Assembly (NCBI RefSeq): GCF_026210795.1
Contig: NC_089436.1
Coordinates: 1,674,001-1,738,000, forward strand
Length of the DNA: 64,000 bases
Direction: 5' to 3'
Origin: Rhizophagus irregularis
Taxonomy: Eukaryota > Glomeromycota > Glomeromycetes > Glomerales > Glomeraceae
Part shown: piece after piece, positions 52,341-63,840 of the stretch
Layout: every line of letters starts with the position of its first letter
How positions within the stretch are numbered: position 1 is the stretch's first letter
Made by a program: the position numbers and the translations under genes
The notes under the pieces: generated by a model
What the model was told of the DNA's origin: nothing
The model's database searches: none
What the model saw: the letters and a program-made list of their open reading frames with translations, nothing else

Positions 52341-53210
52341 GAATTCATATTTACGAATCTTTAGAATTTTTATACTTCAGAAGCCTATCCAAATGGCTGA
52401 ACTTAAAAAAAGTAAAAAATGAACAGTTACTAACCATTCATATTAAATTAAAAAATAAAAATAAATAAACCAAGTTTCATAATTACAAAACTTGGTTTTT
52501 CCATTCTTCAAAAGACACCCAAACAGAGCGGCTAAATCTAAAAAAAAAAGTAAAAAAGAACAGTTAATAACCATTCATATTAAAAATATAAAAAAAAACT
52601 TTAAAGAATTTGTATTTATAAATCTTTGAGGTTTCTATATTTCAGAAGTCCACCTGAACGGCTGAATCTAAAAAAAAGTAAAAAAAAAAACAGTTAGTAA
52701 CTGTTCATATTAAATTAAAAAATAAAATAAACCAAGTTTCATATTTACGAAACTTGGTTTTTTCATACTTCAAAAGCCCACCCAAACAGCTAATCTAAAA
52801 AAAAGTAAAAAAAGAATAGTTAGTAACCATTCATAAGGTTGCTTGTCTAAACCTCTTCAAAATCCTACGATTAGTTTCGTCAAAATTTTACTATAGATTT
52901 ATTATAGTTTCGGCAGAATTTCAGCAGTTTCGGCATTTATAATAAGTTTTGGCAGTTTCGCCTTTCTCCAAAGTTTCGCCAGTTTTTTAATATAACTTTA
53001 ATATAGTTTCAGCATAATTTCGCTTTTTGGCGAAACGCCATCTTGCCTAAACCCCTAGATTTCGGCAAGCAACTTTAACCGTTCATATTAAAAAATAAAA
53101 TAAAACTTCAAAGAATTCGTACTTATGAATCTTTAGGGTTTCTGTACTTCAGAAACCCATCTGAGCCTTTTAAATGGGTATCTTGAATCTAAAAAAGAAA
53201 AAAATGAAAA
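52335..53210. repeat. Minisatellite, about five units of 110-150 bp
   Basis: Units share ATTTACGAATCTTTAGAATT, ACTTCAGAAGCC, ATGGCTGAATCTAAAAAAAA, GTTAGTAACCATTCATATTA and, in two units, CCAAGTTTCATATTTACGAA followed by ACTTGGTTTTT, a small hairpin. A 244-bp MITE interrupts the array. Confidence 0.6.
52835..53078. mobile_element. 244-bp hAT-like MITE in the minisatellite
   Basis: Ends AAGGTTGCTTGTCTAAA and, on the other strand, TTAAAGTTGCTTGCCGAAA. Flanks CCATTCAT and CCGTTCAT are an 8-bp duplication with one change. Body rich in AGTTTCGGCA. Confidence 0.6.
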
Positions 53211-53277
53211 TGTTAGTGAAATGTTTCGTTAAAAAAAGTAAAAATTTGAAGGTATATGTATACCTTCAAAAGAGATA

Positions 53278-53440
53278 AGTGACGAAAGAAAAGGAAAAGG
53301 ATAAGGAAAGGAAAAGAAAAGGAAGGAAAAGAAGAATGAAGGAAGGAAAAGGGAAGAAGAGAAACTAGGACGAAGGAAAAGAGGAACGAAGGAAGGGAAC
53401 AGGCGGGAAGGGAAAGAAGAAAATTAAAAAAGTTTAAAAA
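53278..53440 (+). repeat. Polypurine tract
   Basis: About 160 bases almost only of A and G (AAGGAAAAGGATAAGGAAAG and variants). Such tracts can adopt triplex structures; no other feature seen. Confidence 0.6.
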
Positions 53441-53658
53441 AGAATCATCCTTTTTTAAACTTTTATTTTAATACGCATATTACATAATGCGTAACGTTTG
53501 ATTAACATAATTTAACTAGATTAAATATATGTCTAATCATAGATCTTTACTAATTGAAGTCAAATTTTATTAATTTTAGTCAAATATAAGCCAAATTGCA
53601 TTAAGGCCGAATATTTTTTTTGACTAGTGATTCTATAATCATTTTAACATGTCAGACC

Positions 53659-54042
53659 TAAAGATGTGATATGTAATTATTTTTAGAAGGTTGTAAGGTT
53701 GCAACTATTACAACATACATACAACACTTTTGTTGTAATTGCAACACAATATTATAATTATTATATAGTATTATAATACTATTAGTATTGTAATTATTAT
53801 ATAGTGTTGTAATTATTTTTAATTATACAAATATGTATTATAATATATTAATTATTTCTTTTTATGATGATATTTATTCTATAAAAACTTATTTTTGTAA
53901 TTTTTATTTTTCAAAAAGAAAATTTTTGAATAATCATAAGTGTTGTAATATTACAACACTTTAACTTTAAAAGTAGTAATAGATTGCAACCCTTACTATT
54001 ACAACATAAGGTAGTAATTATTAATTACATACTACATCTTTA
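53659..54042. mobile_element. 384-bp hAT-like MITE, copy 2
   Basis: Nearly identical to 29021-29404, with the same ends TAAAGATGT...ACATCTTTA, flanked by the perfect 8-bp duplication GTCAGACC (53651-53658, 54043-54050). The two copies show that the family moved recently relative to the surrounding decay. Confidence 0.8.
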
Positions 54043-54259
54043 GTCAGACCAGCCTGTACTTCCAACAATTATATAACCTTACTGATATAATACTCTAGAA
54101 ATAGCTATGTATGCTACAGTACCTAATCATCCATATAACTGATTTCTCTTCGCATCTGTCCAAGTAGTAGCAAAATAAATGTTATGTTTATTTTTTATAT
54201 AAAATCGATCACTCATATAATTAGATTCTATTGATATGTTTTACTATAAGGAATAATAT

Positions 54260-55060
54260 CTAAAAATTTCTTATTGTCAGAAGTATCATCATTTCTCACC
54301 ACCTCTCAAACCTGTTTTGCTAAAGACTCAGGTCTTTTTTTGTAATTCCTATAAGCTCGCTAGATAACTACTGCATAGAAATTCTCAAACTGATAGTTAT
54401 ATTGTCTCACAATAAGATGCTGCCCGAAACTATTTTTCAGTTTCCGAAACCGAAACCGAAACCGAAACTAAACCCGAAACTATTCCGAAACTCCCGAAAC
54501 TAGCCGAAACTCCTGAAATTAGCCCGAAACTCCCGAAACTAGCCCGAAACTCACTAATTTTGGCCAAAATTAAAATTTGGCCGAAATTATGACATTTTTA
54601 TCACGTGACGTTACACTAATTTCCTAAAAAGGAAATTATGTTTCCCAGTAAAATTGGAAAAATTAGTTACACAATGGTTACACAAAATTCCAAAAAAGGA
54701 AATTTTAACGTCGATCATTTTCTTGGCCAGAATTACGTCCTAAAAATGGCCAGGATTATATCAATAATTTCGGCCAAATTTTGAACTTTCAGTAATAATT
54801 TTGGCATTATAAATTTTGGATTAATTTTACCAGTTTCAGATTAGTTTTACTAGTTTCAGGTTAGTTATACCAGTTTCGGGTTAGTTTTACCAGTTTCAGA
54901 TTAGTTTTACCAGTTTTACCAGTTTTGAAAAATAAGAAAATTTCAGAAATAGTTTTACCAAGTTTCGGGCAGCATCTTTATCTCACAATCAAGAATTCCC
55001 AAGATTACTTCATTATTCTTCCTGAAATACTTCACTAAAATAGGTATACAGTATATTAAA
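54260..55060 (-). pseudogene. Decayed IQ-motif gene 5' part, split by a MITE
   Basis: 54260-54404 plus 54981-55060 align with 3420-3660 (shared TTTTTGTAATTCC-TAAGCTCGCT, CTTCCTGAAATACTT). Coding would be minus strand. The MITE at 54413 separates text that is continuous in the left copy. Confidence 0.55.
54413..54980. mobile_element. 568-bp hAT-like MITE with CCCGAAACT repeats
   Basis: Ends TAAGATGCTGCCCGAAACT and, on the other strand, TAAAGATGCTGCCCGAAACT. Perfect 8-bp duplication TCTCACAA (54405-54412, 54981-54988). The left flank inside carries CCGAAACCGAAACC and CCCGAAACTAG arrays, the right flank TTTTACCAGTTTCAGATTAG arrays. The empty site is seen at about 3570-3580 in the left copy. Confidence 0.8.
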
Positions 55061-55269
55061 AGATCTAACCCAGAATAAGCAGATTATGCATATCCACGCA
55101 GTATGTATGAGCATTCACAATTTTACTAGACAGTTATGCATACAAATTACATACTGAATTTTAGTAGGGATAGTGCAAAAAAAATATTATATTGTATTAT
55201 TTTGCAAAGCGCCATAAAGACTTAGCTAATAATTATACATAAAATATATTACACTATTTTAATAAAAAA

Positions 55270-55900
55270 TCTATGCTCCAGAAAATTCAGCATACATACT
55301 CATTATTATTATTATTCAGATCTGAGAAATCCATGATACTAAACTTTCCCTCAATAGTAAAATATCCAGATTTAAAATAATCATTTTTTAGCATATATTC
55401 TGAACTTCTAATAAAGTTTACATTACCATTGTTGAGGTATTTATTAATATGATAATATTCAGGTTTTGATAGCCACTTTAACATATCAGTCCATCCTAAA
55501 TATTTAACGATTCTATAGCCTTGCCAATGTAATTTTATAAAAGCAACTATATAAGATACAAGACATAATTAATTACTTAGCTATTCTCTTTTTTTTTCTA
55601 TCCAGCTTTATGAAGAATAATGATCATATAATATAGAAAGATTCTGATAATGTACAGGCATATCTTTAGCTTGAATTCTATCTCCATAATTAATTTCCAT
55701 CAAAAGATAACTGGGATCCTATATATAGTTTATATATCAATCATCAGGAACTCTTATTTTACAAGGAGTTATACCTAGAAACTTCTTCTTGTCAGGAGTA
55801 CCATCATTTCTCATCATATTCCAAACTCATTTCGCCCATATTTCAGGCCTTAACTTGAAAGTCCTCCAAGCCCGTTGGACAACTTTTTACATTATCGATT
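55270..55900 (-). pseudogene. Decayed IQ-motif gene, second copy
   Basis: On the minus strand: a degenerate IQ start (VVQRAWRTFKLRPEIWAK), NDGTPDKKKFLGITP, WLSKPEYYHINKYLNNGNVN and MLKNDYFKSGYFTIEG, in the order of the intact 204-aa protein at 2978-3592. Several stops and frame changes. Confidence 0.5.
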
Positions 55901-55999
55901 AAACGATTTACAATCTTTTTCCAACCTTTATGTGTTTAAGAATAAGTCATAATTATAATAGAAGAATAAACCTTTATAATGCTAAACATACTGCTTTAA

Positions 56000-56420
56000 T
56001 CGGAATATGTTAGATAAATCTCATCAATTTCATCGAACTGAGTAATGATATACTTTTTCCTTTTTTTATATTCTTTTGTACAGAATTAAAATGCATTTTA
56101 GCGGTTTTAGTAATACATTTTTTCAGATAATCATTGCTACAGTTGATGGTATTTTTACAAATGATTACTAAGGAGCCATATGCAGTACAATAAATATAAA
56201 ATAAACGCCTTTCAGCTTTGAATCCTCCATCTATATATACTCTTTCAATCATCTAAATAAACCCATTCATCGAAAGGTATTTTGGGTTATATTCAAGAAG
56301 TTTCTTAATTAAATGAATAATGAATATGAGAACACCACATTTCTGGTGTTTCATTACTATACCTATATTATAAATTGTTTAGCACCTGCACTACTTTTAT
56401 AACTGATAGTATTTTAGTGG
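56000..56420 (-). pseudogene. Decayed copy of the C2HC zinc gene
   Basis: ERVYIDGGFKAERRLFYIYC against ERSDRVHGLPSNYIYC, then DYLKKCITKT against DSHLKRCISGN at 3848-4717. The first zinc pair is lost (CTAYG for CSVCD). The 5' flank (56460-56560) still matches 4805-4900. Confidence 0.55.
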
Positions 56421-57179
56421 ATTATAATAATTTTAGTGTGTTATATCGATTCTTTATCAACCTATACTAAATAATATCATGATTCAAATTTATAGCAATT
56501 TTATTGATTTGTAGCCGATTTAGTGAGACTACATACTGTTAAACCCAAATTCATTTTTTATTTGATTGCAGATCTCTTGTGATTAATAAGTATTATGACG
56601 TATATCATATTACAAGTACTACAAGTACCACCCTAGCTCTCAGGCAGTTTCTGGTACTTCCTCACAATCTTTTCACAACTTGAATTACGAGATGATTGGC
56701 TAATCAGAAGACAGATTCATAATTTTTTGATTTGACTAAAATTTATATTACATAAGTTTCCTGTCAGTTTTTTAATAGTTCTAGGAAAGTTTCAGGTACT
56801 GGCGAGTTTCTATAAATCATGAGATGATCAGCCAATTAGATTTCAGATTTTTTCTTTAGCCAGATAGCCTTTGATTTAAGAAAATTATATTTTTTTTTTG
56901 ATGGTAAAGTATGAACACGATGTCTGGACTCAACTTAATTGCGCAGAAAAAAGAATTAATCACATAGTGTAGTAGTCAGCAGATTAGCCATGTTTTTTTA
57001 TTCGAAATCTTATTGGAAGTAGCAAATTCAGAAAAGTACATTATATTATATTTGGTAGTACACTAAAACGCACTTTAAAATAAAATCCGATATGGGAAAT
57101 ACTTTATTAATATATGTTTAAAAATGCACATATAAAAAAATACTATTTTTCTGATGGCAGAGTCTGGATACGATGTCTG

Positions 57180-58500
57180 AGCTCGTCAAAAGAAATGGCA
57201 CAGTAAACTATCGAAGTTTCTGTTTTAAGACTTCAGATATTACATAATCTTTTTTATTCTTAGTTAAATTTAAGATGAAACCTGGAGAGGTAGATTTTAT
57301 CTGTGCTATTTTTTCTTTGCCTATACTATTAAAAAGCTTATAAACCTTTTCAGATCTCTCCATCCTTTTTCGCAAAGTTTCATCAGAATATTTTGCTTCA
57401 GGAATTGCTTTTTTAATCTCACTTTTAACTAATGCTATGATTGAGTTTTAATTCCTTATATCAGCCGTTTAAATACAGCTTTCCCAAAATCAAAATAGCT
57501 GTAAATAAGACCTTGAGATGTATCTTCATTTTTAGATTCAGCGCTATCAATCTTATAGTATAGTTGCAAAAAATTGCTAGTTTTGTTTTCACTTGCTTCT
57601 TCTTTCAAGTTCTCTTCAACTACATCTGATATCACATCAGTTAATAATTTTTTGATAAGTTTTTTTAGCATGCTCGATACTTTCTTTTCACCAGTCTTTT
57701 TTACTTTCTTGTTAGAGAATTTTTTGGTAGATGATTCCCTAGTACGTTTTTTCTGTGAATCACTCAGATCTGATTCTAATAGAGTTGATATCTCTGATAT
57801 CGTTTCAGATAAAGGGCAGGTAGAACACATCTTGAGAAAATCCTTAATGCAATTGTAATGCACAACATGTTTACAGGGTAAAAAAATGGTTAATTTCATA
57901 AATTTTAGAAAGATTTCTTCAGAGCATTGTTCACATATAGGACATTAAATTTGACTGCTAGTATCCTTTAAAATCGAGTTATCTACATTTCCAAAATTGC
58001 CAGGTGTAGTACTAATAACCTCAATTGGGCTGGTTTTCTGGTCAGAAGTTTCTTTAGTGATCTCAGTCGTCTATAACGAACTTTACTCCTCTCCGCTAAA
58101 TAATTCAAGTTGTTTCATGAGTGCTACATCATCATTCACGGGAGTCTGATTTCCTAAATCTACAGGCTTGGTAGTGATATTCTCATTAGCAGTTGAAGAT
58201 TTGTCTTGCGATCCCTTAAGGAGTTCTGGAGAAAAAAAAGTTTTAATAATTTTGTTATATTTCTTATTCAGACAAATCGCCTTTCCATTCACTAAATGCT
58301 TTTCAAGACACTACTGATGATAGATGTGTCCACACGAAGCCAAAGTAAATTCTTTAAATGGTAGGAATTCCTAGGGTAAATAAAAATTTTTTTCACATAA
58401 TGAACATGAATCTACTTTTGGAAAAATAGTATTATCAGGAAGAATGTTTATCCTTTTGAGAATATTAATTGCAAAAGTTTCGATATGATTTATATGCATA
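57180..58500 (-). pseudogene. Decayed copy of the triple-RING gene
   Basis: Best block 57899-57456: IFLPCKHVVHYNCIKDFLKM then CSTCPLSE, matching the third RING of 5333-7000. It is followed by a Ser/Lys linker with KRTRESSTKKFSNKKVKKTG, TSNFLQLYYKIDSAESKN and YSYFDFGKAVFKRL. 58292-58083 and the region to 58500 keep traces of the first two fingers and of PEDILRE. Same order and orientation as the intact copy; strongly AT-shifted with many breaks. Confidence 0.65.
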
Positions 58501-58764
58501 CTGCCTTATGTTTATAGCTGAACAGTTTTGAGTAAAAAAATATACTGACCTATTTTTTATAGTATAGATATATCCAGGAGAAAACAATACCTGGATTTTC
58601 ACCAGCAATTACGCACTGCATTTTGTTATGATGATAATTCCTCTGCAAATCAACGAAAGATTAGCATATATACTTCCAAACCCCATATGCGAAATAAGGA
58701 TTATCAGAAAAAATATCTATACCCGATTATTGTTTTATTAATATGATTATGTTTTTCGCGATAC

Positions 58765-58992
58765 TTAGCCAAAGGTGTTTACGCATGACGCATGTAATAA
58801 GTTTTTTATTACTACGTTTTTCAACTGCTTCTCTTCCAATTTTATGACTCTTTTTATAAGCTCGGTTTTATCAAACTTGAACCCAGTTATTTTTGCCATA
58901 AATCTGGCATTTTTTTCTTTAAGTAAGGCAAGTTCAGATTTCATAACACCTTTTATACAAGCAGAAAAAAATAATGAGATATATATATGCAC
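58765..58992 (-). CDS. Short coiled-coil frame (family fragment)
   Basis: About 75 codons; the family part is KSELALLKEKNARFMAKITG, KTELIKRVIKLEEKQLKNVV. It resembles the coil at 492-692 (ELKARIAKLEDKQLQN). In the left copy the corresponding interval (about 7300-7340) lacks it, so it was lost there or gained here. Probably a relic. Confidence 0.4.
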   Translation of the reverse strand: MHIYISLFFSACIKGVMKSELALLKEKNARFMAKITGFKFDKTELIKRVIKLEEKQLKNVVIKNLLHASCVNTFG

Positions 58993-59505
58993 CTTACATG
59001 TTACACAGTCAGCAAGAATTTTACCAGCATTTTCAGATGATCAATCTCACACAACTGGGTCCATGATAAAATCCATCTCATATCTCATTATTCTCATTTG
59101 AAGCTTTTAACAACTCTTCAAACTATGGTATATAAGAATTTTTCATAACATTTAGGTTTAAAAAGAATAAAGTATATTAAATTTATAAAAAGCTAAATAC
59201 AATTTTACGATTACACTATCATTGCATGATTTAAAAAAATACCATTTGAATTTAAAAGTACACATCACTCAAATATTTTATTATTAAAAGATTAGCAGTT
59301 TGGAATAAAAATGATAAGTAATATCTGTTTCAAAAATATTGTACATATTTCTTTGATTACTAGTAAATTATAAAGTTCAATTGTTCAGAAGCTTTAGTTC
59401 TCAAAGTTAAGCTGAATTGACGCTTCTAATATAATCATTTATCAAAGCATGTAAGAATGTATATTAGCTATCATTGATAAATTAACAAACAACAATAATT
59501 TTCAT

Positions 59506-60630
59506 TTAACTATATTCATTTATAAACTGGGTGAGACTAACTTCATCTGTACCATCCAAAAATTTTAATGGACTTTTAGGCTTATAAACATATGCAAGTT
59601 GATCGGTAATATTGTTGCCGATCAGTATATCTTCTACTTGATCGCCAGAATCTGCTTCCCAAACTGCAATCTTCGTCTGAACCCATTTTGACCAATTATG
59701 ATCATCGCCAATCCAGATTTCAAACATTTTATATGAATGGTATTTCAATGCGCCTTCCCCATAACCTGAGCTTGCTATAGCATCTTCATCCATTCATTTT
59801 TTATGTTCCTAAATGTTCTTTTAACATGATATGGAAAGATCATTGAAGGCGCACCAGTATCTATTACACATTGATATCTTTTATTGTTGTTATCAATATC
59901 ATAAAAGTCATAATCAATTTGAGCAAACAGTCCAGGTTCTCCAGGTCTTTTGACACAAGCTTTGACCTTTATTTGAAAAAAATTAAACTACTTTGAGAAC
60001 ATATAAATTCTTATGTACTAAGACTTATAAAAGTTTTAAAAACTAATTCTTTAATTTACAATCAAGTACATATTCAAACTTTATAGTCATTCCCATTATT
60101 ATTAATTCGCTTATTAGTAGTTACCATTCTTCTTCTTTCACTACGTGGGAGATTTTCCTGATTAACCGGAAGTTGTACGACACCAGGCATCTTTTCGAAA
60201 ATTTGCATAAATTCATAATCACTATACTTTTCCCCATATTCTATTATTTTCTGGTTGTATACCGTCACCCAATCATTTTCGTGTCCTAAAAATCCCCCTT
60301 TATCAAGTACGTTGTAAAAAAATATGGTGTTGCACCCAATTTGAACATCATCAATATTAGACTGGTAATCAGTGATCTTGAAGAAACAATGTCTTCTCAT
60401 ATGTTCTGGCATTGAAGAGGGCCAGATGAAGTTATTGTCCGTATGAGCTATAAATAGATCAAGAAAATAAACATCAAAACACTATATGTATTGCCACATT
60501 GCCACAATGCTATTCAAAATATAAAAGCCTTATTACCAAGAAACGTTTTCACTTGACCAGGTTTTTTCTCATACTTTAAGAGAGTTTGAGACGTTTCAGG
60601 TAGATTTTGAACTGGCTGAAGAGATACCAT
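59506..60630 (-). pseudogene. Retropepsin-like aspartic-protease gene, three exons, probably broken
   Basis: Exon 1 (ATG 60630 to 60537, MVSLQPVQNLPETSQTLLKY; donor GTAATA) joins in phase to exon 2 (acceptor TTATAG near 60448: NNFIWPSSMPEHMRRHCFFK, IDDVQIGCNTIFFYNVLDKG, NQENLPRSERRRMVTTNKRI). The third part (about 59975-59506) has the protease motif QCVIDTGAPSMIF (D-T-G-A), SGYGEGALKYHSYKMFEIWI and EDILIGNNITDQLAYV, the second-half signature of a retropepsin fold. I recall it as a multi-copy Rhizophagus gene without reverse transcriptase, so either domesticated or host. The frame is not continuous (a few breaks). Confidence 0.55.
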
Positions 60631-60652
60631 TATTCGAGATAAAATAAAAAAT

Positions 60653-60934
60653 CTAAAGAGATGTTAATTGATAGTATAAATGCTTTTGACAGTACGTGTT
60701 TACATATTTATTTGGAAAAGATTTATACCCAGCAAACGAGAGGACTGCAAAAGGGAGCCAAATGGAAGTGAACATAATAATTGAGCAATTTATAAAAAGA
60801 AAAACAAAGAATACAGAAGGAAGTAATAGAATAAACAAGAAAACAATTAAGAGATAAATGACTATTAAAGGATTCTTGTCTTTATTAATCTCATTTTTAA
60901 AGTTTTTAGTCATAGGATCAATGGAAATATGCAT
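60653..60934 (-). CDS. Small two-helix membrane protein, 93 aa
   Basis: After a polar head (MTKNFKNEINKDKN) come a long hydrophobic stretch (LIVIYLLIVFLFILLLPSVF, FVFLFINCSIIMF) and a second one (IWLPFAVLSFAGY), then a polar tail with Cys and Tyr. No family recognised. It lies upstream of, and on the same strand as, the protease-like gene. AT-rich hydrophobic frames can arise by chance, so confidence is low. Confidence 0.3.
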   Translation of the reverse strand: MHISIDPMTKNFKNEINKDKNPLIVIYLLIVFLFILLLPSVFFVFLFINCSIIMFTSIWLPFAVLSFAGYKSFPNKYVNTYCQKHLYYQLTSL

Positions 60935-61667
60935 GACGAATTTGGTATAAAAGAAACTGTAGAAAAAGTATGCTGTATGACACTTATATGTACTACAGGC
61001 GAAAAATCAATTAGCAACTATTTATATAAAATCTATTGTTGCATAGATTAATAATGAAAAATGTAATGATTAGCAAAATCTACTCATTGAGCATAAAAAT
61101 GGCCTGAAAAAGTATCCTTGATTTTTAAGAAATTTGACGCTTATTTTTTTATCACCAAAATGATATTGCGCCAAACATTAAGATGCTTATAAAGATAAAT
61201 TAATTTTTATTTGTGAGTTATTTCCAATGATTTCATGATATTTTGATGATGATTTAATAAAGCGGTAAGATTTATATTTTATTAATTTTGCTTGATTTTT
61301 GCTTTATTTGTACAGTATAAGGCAGATAAAAAAGAACTACTAACCAGTACCTCACTCTATTTTATAGGATTTGTAGTGAGACCAAGAACTGAATTTAAAA
61401 TGCATTTTTAAAGAAAACTACGCCATCACAAAGATTGATTAACATGCACTCCTTAAAATTACAATAGATATTATTTTTATGTAAAGATACTAATATATAT
61501 TAGAACCTTCAGGAAATACACCAGGTGATCGCTAAAAATTATATATTAAAAAATGCAATTAAAAATTTTATATAAATTTTATTATATTACTAAAAAAATA
61601 TATTTGGTTAATTTTTAATATAATAAAAACTGATTAGATTTTTATTATAGAAATATTTATAAATATA
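60935..61667. other. AT-rich spacer, no gene seen
   Basis: No open frame, repeat or motif that I could support. Confidence 0.4.
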
Positions 61668-61843
61668 CAGTCATCCTCCCACCCTGTATAATCACAACTC
61701 CCTTATAAGGACATTTACATTAATCCTAAGTTACTAATAAACTTATTAAAAAAACCTTCTCTTTAATCACATCATATATAATTTTTATAGTCACACCATT
61801 TTTTTATGGTCTCAAAGGGTGTGATTATATAGGAGGATAACTG
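61668..61843. mobile_element. 176-bp pogo/Tigger-like MITE
   Basis: Ends CAGTCATCCTCCCACCCTGT and, on the other strand, CAGTTATCCTCCTATATAAT, flanked by TA (61666-61667, 61844-61845). Inner ATAATCACA motifs match those of the 38210 MITE, so the two are related. Confidence 0.7.
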
Positions 61844-62149
61844 TAATGGAAAAAATCTAATATAACTTAAAAAATTTTGCTATATTATAGTATAGACGAT
61901 TTTTATTTGTATACCATGTGTTTGAACACTATTTCCAAAAAAGCAAATTTTTATGCTGATCATTTAATGCGAAAAAAAGCAAATATATAAACACAGTTAG
62001 GCCACGTGATTATAATAAAAGTCATATGATAACAAAAGTTCATGTTTAAACTAATGAATTTATTTTTAATAAAGTTCTACTAACAACACATTAATAAAAT
62101 CAATTGTACTACATGTGACATATAAGTTTGTTCTCTACAAATTCTAAAG

Positions 62150-62440
62150 CTTGTAATAACCCAAAAACCAACTTAACAACTTACCAATTCTAACTAACAT
62201 TTTTTATAACCAACAATCCTAATATCATTTTAATAATCCTAATAACTTAACAGCTAACAATTTTAGTGATTTTCACTAATGCTCCTTCCTAACAATTAAT
62301 AATCCTAATTTCTAATACCCCTAACACTCCTAATGCTCCTAATGCTTCTACTAAGTCCTAACGTTCCTAATGCTAATATTATAATAATCTAATAACTCTA
62401 ACAATCTTAATGAAAAATAATGAAATTAGCAAACATTATC
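62150..62440. repeat. CCTAAT-rich low-complexity tract
   Basis: Irregular runs of CCTAAT, CTAACA and TCCTAATGC. Not regular enough for a telomere. Confidence 0.45.
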
Positions 62441-62639
62441 AAATTTTAATAACTTAAACTCAAAATTTCAATGAATTACGAATCTTGATGAAATTCTAGC
62501 CCAAGATGATTATATCAAGATTTGGCAAGTTTTAGTATAATGTCTGTATTATTTGCATTTTCTGCACTTACATCCTTTATTATTTTCATTGTTGTAGATA
62601 TTGATTTGCTGTATGTTATTTCTTGATACATATTTTTAG

Positions 62640-63310
62640 TGCTCTGAAAAAAATCTAATCTGTCAGATTCAGATCAGATCAGATAAATTTAATCTGCAGT
62701 TTAGATTCAGATCAAAAAAAATTTGATTTGAGCAAATCAGATTAGCTTTAGATCAAATCAAATCAAATCAAATCAGATTCAGATTAGGCTTTATTTAAAA
62801 TCTAAATCTGATTAAATTGGATCCGATAGATTTGATTCAGATCTCAAATTTGATTTTATTAATAATTTTAGCTGAATTCATAATGCCAGCTGGAATTAAT
62901 TCATAATTTTAAACTCCAGCCAAAACGGATATGTCAATCATTTCTTTTTTGGTGATAGCCATTCCACAAAAATTGACCTAAATTTCTTTTTTAAGAAATT
63001 CCATAATTCCTGCCAGAGTTAAGTGCATAATTCTGGCTGAATTACATATTTACAAATTATAGCTTTAGAATTTATAACATTTATTTAGATTCAAATCAGA
63101 TTCAAATCAGATCAAATTAGATTCAGATTAGATCAAATTTAATCAGTTTCGAATCAGATCAGATCAGATTTGAATCTTATTAAATCTGATCTGATTTAGA
63201 TTAAATTTAAACCGATCTGATTCAGATCAAATTAAATCAAATTAGATTTAATTAATTTCAGATTAGATTGAATTTAAGTAAAATCTGATCTGATCTGATT
63301 TGTTAAGAAT
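62640..63310. repeat. GATCAGATT low-complexity blocks in inverted arrangement
   Basis: Two blocks (about 62655-62850 and 63085-63300) of degenerate CAGATCAGATT units flank an AT-rich centre. The outer borders, AATCTGTCAGATTCAGATCA and on the other strand AACAAATCAGATCAGATCAG, are inverted, so this may be a degenerate foldback element. Confidence 0.45.
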
Positions 63311-63549
63311 ACTACATGTTTTCCTTTAGAAGAGAATTGTTTAACATTTAATTGCAATCTTTTTGGTGAACGCTCTTTATACTTATTAGTAATGTTAGAA
63401 TTATTAGCATCAAGAATATAATCTATTTGCTTTTTGCAAAATTATTTTGTATATCACAAAAAAATATTTTTAACATATTAGATAGATCTTGGTACTATAG
63501 ACGAATCTAATGATATGTGTTTTATTTCTATAGGATAGAGTAAAATTAC

Positions 63550-63840
63550 TATAAAAATTTATTGAATTTTGGTGTCGGAGCATGATCTAGTGATTAGATT
63601 TGAATGAATTTACCACCATTTGATTCATCATGATGAGATGATTCTAATGGCGGTAAGATCATCTTTCTAGCATTGAAATTGGCAGAGCTATTATGCTATA
63701 AATATTTAAAAGTTATTGGTATCAGAGCGCGATCTAGTAATTGGATTTAAATGGTCTTACTACCATTAGAATCGTCTTATCGAGACGAATCAAATGGTAG
63801 TAAGATCATCCAAAACGGATCATTGGGTGCCGAGTTATTA
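63550..63840 (+). mobile_element. Possible LTR-retroelement leader fossil, two tandem copies
   Basis: TTGGTATCAGAGCGCGATCT (about 63715) and a diverged TTGGTGTCGGAGCATGATCT (about 63558) are each followed by CTAGT-ATT-GATTT-AATG and TGGTAGTAAGATCATC-type text. TGGTATCAGAGC is a classic primer-binding site next to an LTR (tRNA-Met). No coding region is visible before the window ends. Old and incomplete. Confidence 0.3.

Noticed and set aside
62150-62440. CCTAAT-rich tract as a degenerate telomere
   Set aside because: Spacing irregular and unit not CCCTAA; low-complexity drift is enough.
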